A stretch of DNA of 64,000 bases from the NCBI GenBank assembly GCA_020543525.1, contig JAHYIO010000003.1:2232001-2296000 (forward strand), written 5' to 3'. Origin of the DNA: Coriolopsis trogii (lineage: Eukaryota > Basidiomycota > Agaricomycetes > Polyporales > Polyporaceae). The first letter of the stretch is position 1, and each line of letters starts with the position of its first letter. A program made the translations under genes and the position numbers. Positions 56,197 to 64,000 of this stretch are shown piece after piece. The notes under the pieces were generated by a model, which saw only the letters and a program-made list of their open reading frames with translations, was not told the DNA's origin and searched no databases.

Positions 56197-58036
56197 ATGG
56201 CTGCAATCGCGAGCAAGATGCAGTATGGTTAGTACTACCTCGCTGGATATGTGTCGATTCAGACTTGACAATGTGATCATCGTATAGTTCGACTGGGGAA
56301 CTCGGGCCTTAAGGTGTCAAAGCTCATCCTCGGCACAGCCCTATGGGGTAGCCAAAAGTTCCTTCCGTGGGCGACCATCGGTGAGGAGGCCGCCACGGAG
56401 CAAGTCCGGGTTGCGTGAGTGCTGTGGTACTCATTGGCTCACGGTGGCTAACCGGCATTGCCTCTCCAGCTACGAGCACGGCATACAGACCTTCGATACA
56501 GCTGATGTATGTGCATCGCGAGTTTATATGTTTACACCTCATGGGTCGGCACTCATGCCACGCAATAGATATATTCGTTCGGTCTCGCGGAGAAGATACT
56601 CGGCAACGCTATCAAACGTCTCAACCTCCCTCGTGAAGAGCTAGTCATCATGACCAAGGTGAGTGTCCCTCTGACAATTTACTGTACCCCGGTATGACAC
56701 GGGCACGGCTGTCCTTTTGGATAGATATCTCTGCCTATGGTGTCACTTGACGACCCGAACGCTCTGCAGAAGTATCAAAACCCGGAGAAGTTCGGGATGG
56801 TCAACCAGCGTGGTACTAGTCGGAAGGTAGGCCTCATGATGTCCACCACCACCCATTCAAGTCGCTTACGCAAGAATAGCACCTCTTCGATGCTATCAAA
56901 GGCACACTTGAACGTCTGCAGACGGACTACGTGGATGTGCTCCAATGTGGGTCCTATCAGTCGACCATTTTGCCTCTTCGTCTTTTGTAAATGCTCAATT
57001 CGTTTCAGGTCATAGGTTCGATCCTACTACGCCTATCGAAGAGACAGTATGTGACATCTTGACTTTTGCGTCAAGGCGTGATTTATAAGATTACTGTGAA
57101 TAGATGCATGCCTTGCACGACCTCGTCAAAGCAGGCTACGTACGATACATCGGTATGAGCTCCTGTTGGGCCTATCAGTGTACGTATCATCCCCAAGCAA
57201 TCACGATGGGCTCGTGGTCGCTCACTTTGCTTTACGTCACATAGTCCAAGCGATGCAAAGTAAGCTTAACACTCCATTCTCCCTCATCATCAGCAAGGAT
57301 CATTGACGAGACTCGTCATCGGCCAGACTATGCGATCACACACAACCTCACACCGTTCATCACCATGGAGAACCATTACAACCTGCTCTATCGCGAAGAA
57401 GAGCGCGAGATGTTCCCCACCCTGAAGGTCAGCGGCAAGAAAACGCATCCGCGAGCGTGCAGTGCTGACATTCACCATGCCAACTTCAGATGTTCGGAGT
57501 CGGGTCAACACCCTGGTCCATTCTGGCCAAAGGGCTCCTCTCTCGCCCCTTCGATGCCGAAGGAGACTCGATCCGAGCGAAGGGAGACCCGTAAGGCGAT
57601 GCGTACACTCTCGTGTTATATATACAAGACTTACACCACTGCGTAGCTCCCTCGCGAAATACAAGAGCGCCGCCGCTCAAACCATTGTCAACCGGTACGT
57701 GTACCCGACTGTAGTGCTCTCTTCTCAGAATGTCAAGGCTCTGACCCAATATATGCGGTCCCAACAGCGTGGAAGAGCTCGCGAAGAAGAAGGGCGTTAG
57801 CATGGCGCAGATCAGCACCGCCTGGCTCTTGCACAAGGAGGGCGTCACCGCGCCCATTATTGGGCCGTCTAGCGTCGAGAAGCTGCGGGACCTGATCGGT
57901 ATGTGTGCGTTCGTATACGGAAGCGACTGTTACTGAACACCAAACTGCAGGGAGCGTTGATGTCAAGCTGACAGAGGAGGAGATGAAGTATCTCGAGGAG
58001 CCGTACGTTCCAGTGCCCATCTTCGGGCATACCTGA
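56197..58036 (+). CDS. Aldo/keto reductase (voltage-gated potassium channel beta-like type)
   Basis: NADPH-dependent TIM-barrel oxidoreductase. Many exons split the coding region. In order: VRLGNSGLKVSKLILGTALW, YEHGIQTFDTAD (catalytic Asp), VYSFGLAEKILGNAIKRLNL (catalytic Tyr), REELVIMTKIYLP (Lys), LERLQTDYVDVLQCHRFDPT (His), HDLVKAGYVRYIGMSSCWAY, HNLTPFITMENHYNLLYREE, MFGVGSTPWSILAKGLLSRP, KKGVSMAQISTAWLLHKEGV and the cofactor-binding PIIGPSSVEKLRDLIGSV. The full catalytic tetrad is present. Fungal relatives include aryl-alcohol dehydrogenase-like enzymes. The substrate is not readable from sequence. Convergent with the MFS gene. Confidence 0.92.
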
Positions 58037-58153
58037 GGTAGGACCGCATGTATTATATGCCATAGATGCGTCGTGAATTTCCAGTCGTCGATGTTGTATT
58101 CTACAAATTGTCGTCGCGTATAGATTCTATAAAGGTCATGATGATAATCACAG

Positions 58154-60395
58154 CTATGCTGCATTTTTCTCTGTGGCAACAGAGACTCGGTCTTTTTTGC
58201 TATGACCCTCTCGCTCGGGCTGCGTTGAAGGCGCTCTGGATTCCAGCGCGATGTCGTGTAACGCGAACTTGGACTTGCTCCGCACCCACGACCCATATCT
58301 CTGCATGCGTCCGTCAGAACCAACGCCCAACTCGATCTGACAGTACAACAAAGCATGAAGCGAGCGGTACGTACGTAGAACAAGAACGGCACCGGCATGC
58401 ACGCCGCCGCCAAAAACGCAAACACGCTGCACGCCCACGCGTCGCCCAAGTTCGCGTACATCGTCGGGCTGATGAGCGGGAAGACGGCCGCGACGACGGA
58501 CCGGGTGACGACCGTGGACGCGATCGCGCTCGCGCAGTAGATCGAGTAAGCATCCATGAGGTACTGCACCAGGCCTTGCATGATGATGGCGCAGGAGAAC
58601 CCGAACGGGACCCCGGCGAGGATGGGGACTATCCAGTGGACAGGGGGGTCGCTCGTCCTGCAGATGTCAGCGATGCACAATTAGACTGGAGCGCGGGGAG
58701 GCTCACCAGGCGAACCAAAACAGGCTGATAGGAAGGACGATGCCGCCAACCATAGGCAGGTAAAGTCGCCTAGCCTCCATTCAGTCAGACACGTACATAT
58801 CGAGCACATAAAGGAAAGCACGTACGCTTCGGGTATTGTCATGCCATCGTTGCGGTCCATCGCCCTCCAATATAGCCGATTCTGTACCGGGGCCAAGGAG
58901 AGACCCAGTAGGTTCCCTACGCCAATGCCGAGGAACGCAAGGCCACCCTCTCCCTCTGAGAAGTGTCTATGCTGCTGGAACACGATAGGGAAGGCCGCAA
59001 AGAACGCATATAGGGTGGCATATGCTATGGCGATATAGATGGCGAGGAGCAGCACGATGGGCTCTGTCACAAGGAAATCTTAGGGAACCTGTCAGTCCAG
59101 CCTCCTCCCCCCACAACCGCGACAGTGCGAGAGACGACATACAGAAGGGTCGCCCCATGTCCCGTCGTAGAATGGCGACCAGAGACTGAGAGCGATTCAG
59201 ATCCTGCCTGGATATATAGACCACTTTGCCCTCGCTGGCCTTCATAAGCTTACGCGCACGCCTACGGAGCAACACGGGCCCAAACTGTCCGCACAAAGGG
59301 TAGTCAACTCGACACACTGGCTTTCATAGCGCAGACGCGGAAAGACCAGGTAAGTGCATGCTTACGGTTTCCGGGGTGATGAAAATGCATGCCAGGGCGT
59401 TCAGTGCGGCCACGATGAACATGATCCAGAAGGAGAACCGCCAGCCAAGCCGGCTCTGCGATACCCAGCCTCCGACAATAGGGCCCAATACTGCGGAGTT
59501 GGCGGCGAGTTAAATGAGGACTGTAGGTCGCACGACTTTAAGACGTACCGGGACCCATCCAGGGGGCTGTACCGTATAGGGAGGACGCGAAGCCACGCTC
59601 GCGGGCTATCCACATGTCACTGAGTGCCCCACCGGCATTGGTGAGAGCTATGCACGGGTAAGTCAAGTCGTTGCCCTCCAATGAAGCTACTCACGTGCGG
59701 AGCCGAAGATACCAGCAAGCAGCCGTGTGCTGAGAATGGTCGCGGCGTTTTGGCCGACTGCGCCGGCCAGGTTGAAGAGCGTGAATATCGATCCGGTGAC
59801 AACGAACACTATCCTCTGCATAATGAAGAAATCAGCAGGGGAGACACAATGAGATAGATAGTACTTCATGGAACGTACTCTGCCATATAACTCTCCTAAC
59901 GGAGCAAATACCAGCGGTCCTAGACCGAACCCAAGAACATAAAGTGAGACCCCTAGGATGCCGAGCACCTCTGACATATGTAGCTCCTCAGTCATTGACG
60001 TGAGACCGCCAGAGTAGCAACTACTGCAGAAAGACACGGTGAACGTCGACGTCGCTAACTATCAAGTCAATAAATGCATCAGTGTTCTCAGCTTCTTTCC
60101 GTAATATTGATGATTTCAGACTGACCTGAGCTGTGATGCACCATTTGCGCGTCTTGGACCAATTGAATGGATTTTCAGCATCCCCAATGTCCCAGTCCAC
60201 AATATATGGGTCCTCGTGGGTCCCTCGACCAGGGTACTTGCGCTCCTGCCAAGCAGGACTTGGTGCCGCGCCCGTTCCGGATCTGGTACTACTTGGCTCG
60301 GCGCTGCCTTCAAGGGCGCGGCGCACGTGAGAAGTCGCCTCCTCGTCCGTCGCATGGAGCGTCGTCTGCTGCGACATTGGTACTGAGGACGCCAT
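58154..60395 (-). CDS. MFS transporter, DHA1 drug/polyamine type
   Basis: Twelve-helix proton antiporter of the plasma membrane, like fungal multidrug or polyamine exporters. Starting at the ATG 60395 (the upstream in-frame GTG is not a start), an ~90 residue cytosolic N-terminus ends in IVDWDIGDAENPFNWSKTRK, a hallmark of this subfamily. Following segments are ATSTFTVSFCSSCYSGGLTS, LYVLGFGLGPLVFAPLGELY (motif A region with GR), FNLAGAVGQNAATILSTRLL, LTNAGGALSDMWIARERGFA, GPIVGGWVSQSRLGWRFSFW (motif C), FFAAFPIVFQQHRHFSEGEG, PFGFSCAIIMQGLVQYLMDA and PLISPTMYANLGDAWACSVF. The charged C-terminus ends KDRVSVATEKNAA. A TATAAATA on the minus strand (60520-60513) lies ~118 bp upstream. Confidence 0.93.
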
Positions 60396-60868
60396 GGGGC
60401 TCGGGCCACTCGCACCTCGGGGGTGCACGTATGGACGCCGATGGGAAGGACGTTGAGTCAGGCTGGGGCTCCAGGACAGGGACCAGTTCGTGGGGGCGCA
60501 GCAGCCTGGGTGTATTTATAGAGGATGGGAGACGGTACTCGACTTTCTTACAGGGCTAATTTCGTTTCCAACAAGGTCATCCGATTGATTACTTACTTAC
60601 TTACTTACTGAGCAGAAACGCTCGGCACTCGGTGGCGGCAGATGTGCCGGCCTTGCCGGGGGATCCGGCAGGTTTCACGGGTTGCCTCAGAGTCATTGTT
60701 CACTTGCGATTGACCAATGACGCATGATGCATGACCTCGTGTGCCATTGTTCAGGCGAGCAACATGTCTGGAACAGACGAGTATCGCAAACCAACCCATT
60801 CGTACACTCCTCTTCCTCAGCGTCCGTCTGTATAGGAAGTCCGAAGGAAGAATGTCACTCACTCCTAT
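60396..60868. other. Intergenic region between MFS and TEL2 genes
   Basis: Contains the MFS promoter and a (TTAC)5 microsatellite. No supported gene. Confidence 0.55.
60589..60608. repeat. (TTAC)5 microsatellite
   Basis: Five perfect TTAC units. Confidence 0.95.
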
Positions 60869-63800
60869 CTATACCACATCAATCATCGACCGCCTCCACC
60901 TCGACGTCAACTCGTCCACCTTGAGGATGACCGCCGCTGCCGCACGTCGCAAGCGGATTTCCTGAGCTCCACCTCCTCCCAGCACCTTCGCGCCATCCTC
61001 CAGGCTCCCAAACACCTTCCCGGCCCACTCGCCGGTGCCCATAAGAACAGCAGTATGCTCCAGCCCGAGCGAGCGTCCTCCGTCGAGGTCAAGACAGCCG
61101 TCCAGCACCTGTAGAGAGAGCTCGAGAGTAGCGGTGAGGAGGGCAGCCTCCTTGTTCGTCCGGCTCTGCCCCGCCCCGCTCGGCTCCTCCGCCGCATCCG
61201 CGTCTTCGTCGACACCTTCCCCGCGGGACACCGGACGAGTCCCGAGGGTGAGCGCGAGTTCGAGCGCGTCGGGAGCGATGACGTGAAGCCACTCCCGTGC
61301 GTTCCGTGCGGCATGGACAAGCACCGCGAGCGTCTCGAGCATGCGCCCAAGCACGAGCGCACTGAGGACGAGACCGCTCCCTGCGCCCCGGTACCGGTGC
61401 AGGAGCGGCTGGTGCGCGGTGCGCGCCTCGCGGGCCTGCTCGTCCCGGAGGAAGAGCCAGAACCGGTTGATGAGTGGGCATATGAAGAACTCTGCAGCCA
61501 CGTCCGAGAAGGACGTCAGCTTGGGGTGCCGTGAGTCCGGGCCTGCGAGTTGCTTCATGAGCGCGGCACGTCCGGAAGAGGTCGACGTCGCTTGGGAGAG
61601 TTCTGTGATTCTGGACTTGGGACGCACACGCAAGTTGCGTTCGCGCACGAGTGCTGGGACTTTGTCCGCCGTGGCTTCTCTGCCTTTGTCAACGGCAAGA
61701 CGGTTAATGTCCTCCAGGAGGAGCCCGACTGGGTCGTTTGTGTTCAGATGGTCCTCAACGGTTACATATTTTTTGTGAAGCGTAGGAGGCAGTTGCTTGC
61801 TGGGGAAGGCGGTCTTGTTGGCCGGCAACGCTTTGCGACCGGAGAGGTCAGGCACCGGGAGTGACGCCAACTCTCTTGCACCAAGAGCCAACGCGTTGAG
61901 CATCACAAATCGCTGGTCCGTAGAATACTGATTGGTGAAGAATTGCTCAATGATAGCCCTTTACAGTATTTGAGAATACCATTCATACGCAAACAAGATG
62001 GCGACATACGGTGCAGCTTTGCGTGGGCAGCACGCCACAAGCGCATTCAAGGCGGCCTGCCGTTTCTGGTCAAAGCCATCCAGATCGTAGTTATCCTGTA
62101 AGCCGATGAACCCGTAGACGAGATTGACCGCATTTTCCTCTGACGCACGGAATCAGTCCCTGACAGGGCATGCAGTTACTGGAACAGATGACTTACCGAG
62201 TTCGGTGCCATAACCACTCTTACGCCTGATCAGCTCCTCGGCAACATCGAGAGCGACTTCGATCTTGACCGCTGTGTTCTCCTCATTCTCGCTCTTGTTG
62301 CCGCCAAGGCTTCTCACCAACTCCCCGAGCTGTGCAAGGTACACTGGTCGTGGTACCTTCTTGACACCCACTCCAAGCGTTGGATCTCGTTCTATCTCAA
62401 CCAGCTCGGAGGGCGTGGGTGACGCTGAGCGCGAGGAAGCCGGCGAGGCGTAGCCCGTGAGTGAATCGTCCGAATCGTATCCCGAAGGAGGCAACTCCAT
62501 CGTCGCCCCTGCTGACTGGCTGCCACTTGGAAGGTCGTCGACGGTCTGTGACGATTGCGCCACATTGGTCGACAGGATCTCTTCTTCGACGAGCTCGTCC
62601 GCATCTGCGTCACATGCTTTGACGAGCTCTCTGAGTCTCCTGCACCAAGCCGTTCCCTCATCGTCTGCATCCCACTGCCCGAAATCGAGATTCTTGCCAG
62701 CGGCGCGTGCAACCTCCTCGGCCACAAGCATGCCACATCTACGCACGGAGGGGTCCATGTGCGAGATGTAGGTCGAGATGGACGTGACAAACGGCGGAGA
62801 CAAGGCGAGCTCATGAGCCGGGGACGGCGCCGGGAAGCAGCTCAAGGTGATGAGAAAGAGCGCAGTGAGGTCTAAGTCTGGTCAGCAATCCGCTTGACAT
62901 GTTGACCGGAGAATTGAGGACTTACAGCGGTGTTGGGAAAGGAGCGAGTGTCTGACATGCTCCGCGTCCGTCCACAAGTCCACAATCTTGGATAGAAATG
63001 CTTCCAACCCTGCTGACGTATGTAAGCATCAGATTCGTCGCATTCTGCTCGGGACATCACCTTCTCTTGTCCTGCTGCCCAATTGTGCACCGGCAGCCCA
63101 ACAAGCGAACACCCTGGCATAGCCCACATCCCAGTTCCTTGCCAAAGAGACCGCACTGAAAGACTCAAAAATTTCTCCTTCGTTCTTGCTTAGAGGACCA
63201 AGTAGATGTTTCAAGAGCCGAGCGTCGCGTTTTACAATTGCTCTTGCATGGTCATTGGGATCCAGAGGGTCTTGGGGTGGCGTGAGCGAGGCAAAGAGAG
63301 AAGTCAAAATAGAGCGCAAATTCGTTGAAGATGGCAAGTTGGTGAGTACGTCAGACCATGAGGCAGAGTACTCGTGTGCATTGAGCGACAAGAAGCGGTT
63401 CCGGATGATAGGAAGTGTCGCCTGGAAGAATGAAGGCTGGGATGGAGACGTAGGCACGGATGAGGGGAAGACGCCCACATTGACAAGCTTCCCCACAAGA
63501 TACGCTATGGACGATTGAAGCGCTATGGAAACGTCAGGTCAAAGACAATGCAACTCGTACATGGAGTAGACTGACCTGGCGATCTCGAAGACGAAGAAGT
63601 GTAGACAAGTCTTTCTATGCGTATGCTCACGTCAGCGAAGTACGTTCCCTGTTCGAGTTCTGGAGGAATGTCTCTTCTGTCTCCCATGTAATTTGCAACT
63701 TTGGCGGGTATGCTAATGACCGTCCGCACGCAATCCTCCCAGGAGACGGATTGTCTGACACCTGCTCCAGAATGTACGATGGAGTGCAAAACATCGATGG

Positions 63801-64000
63801 GGTAAGCTTTGCAGAGCTTGGCTAGCAGCCGGACAGAGTAGTCTTTTAGCGATAAGGATAATATTGTAGAGTAGGCATACAGGGCTACTTGACCGGCTGC
63901 GGGAGAAGCGAAGGATATCGCATCAGGGCAGAAGTATTGCTCGACGAGCTCGTACTTGTGCTCCTGCAAGAGGACAGGCTCCCAAGTTGGGATCACATGC
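60869..64000 (-). CDS. TEL2: TEL2/TELO2-like telomere length regulation protein, 5' end missing
   Basis: TEL2 works with TTI1 and TTI2 as a chaperone for PIKK kinases (TOR, ATM, ATR and relatives). The frame is open into the right edge, so the N-terminus lies outside. Visible parts in order are PTWEPVLLQEHKYELVEQYF, RNRFLSLNAHEYSASWSDVL, AIVKRDARLLKHLLGPLSKN, YLTALFLITLSCFP, SHMDPSVRRCGMLVAEEVAR followed by AAGKNLDFGQWD (the conserved TEL2 core signature), an acidic Ser-rich linker, VYLAQLGELVRSLGG, VNLVYGFIGLQDNYDLDGFD, QKRQAALNALVACCPRKAAP and QFFTNQYSTDQRFVMLNALA. A C-terminal helical domain ends at 60869. Several short introns interrupt it. No damage is seen in the visible part. Confidence 0.88.

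Noticed and set aside
57005..57060. tRNA-like T-arm sequence GGTTCGATCCTACTACGCC
   Set aside because: It is coding sequence of the aldo/keto reductase (CHRFDPTTP), and no acceptor or anticodon stem can be formed around it.
1..64000. CRISPR arrays, bacterial operons or ribosome-binding sites
   Set aside because: The window is eukaryotic (intron-rich genes throughout). No regularly spaced repeats were seen.

Overview
The window is nuclear DNA from a filamentous basidiomycete, most likely an Agaricomycete. It is GC-rich, has many genes on both strands, and almost every gene is cut by several 50-70 bp GT-AG introns. The gene set fits such a fungus: paired SulP sulfate permeases, a DOMON-cytochrome b561 protein, a GPI-type cupredoxin, a GH31 alpha-xylosidase and a hAT transposon. 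I cannot name the genus. Exon models were built by hand from splice signals, frame and family motifs. Where exon sums are given, they are divisible by three.

Left third (1-19 kb). Two full-length sulfate permease paralogues face each other (1614-4486 plus; 10604-13388 minus). Outside each lies a NYN-type RNase gene in the same transcriptional order (3' end at 1-405 plus; complete gene at 17297-18927 minus). This looks like an old inverted duplication. In the middle sit a TACO1/YebC-type mitochondrial translation factor (4664-5874 minus) and an apparently intact 4,374 bp hAT transposon (5905-10278). The transposon has a perfect 8 bp target duplication and perfect 24 bp terminal inverted repeats, and it lies 30 bp upstream of the TACO1 start codon. 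A STRAP-like WD40 gene lies at 15477-16660.

Middle (19-49 kb). An unresolved gene end (about 20.1-20.6 kb) is followed by a mitochondrial-type SDR with unusually long introns, a full SMG6/EST1-like nonsense-mediated-decay factor with a PIN nuclease domain, a gene-poor stretch (28.8-32.4 kb), a 66-residue single-pass microprotein and a DOMON-cytochrome b561 gene. Next comes a dense block: NDK and QCR7 (divergent), transketolase and CMC2 (divergent), GH31 alpha-xylosidase, serine/threonine dehydratase, PET100 and a GPI-anchored cupredoxin. QCR7, CMC2 and PET100 all serve respiratory complexes III and IV. With TACO1 they make four respiratory-chain biogenesis genes in one window.

Right part (49-64 kb). 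A gene-poor tract contains a long-armed inverted repeat (51421-51944) that may be a small non-autonomous transposon. After it come a proline-rich hypothetical protein, an exact 68 bp tandem duplication, the DNA polymerase delta small subunit, an aldo/keto reductase, an MFS transporter, and a TEL2-type gene that runs off the right edge.

I found no tRNA, rRNA or CRISPR array. No clearly new multi-gene system is present. The most notable features are the intact hAT insertion at TACO1, the mirrored NYN/SulP arms and a few small unexplained elements.
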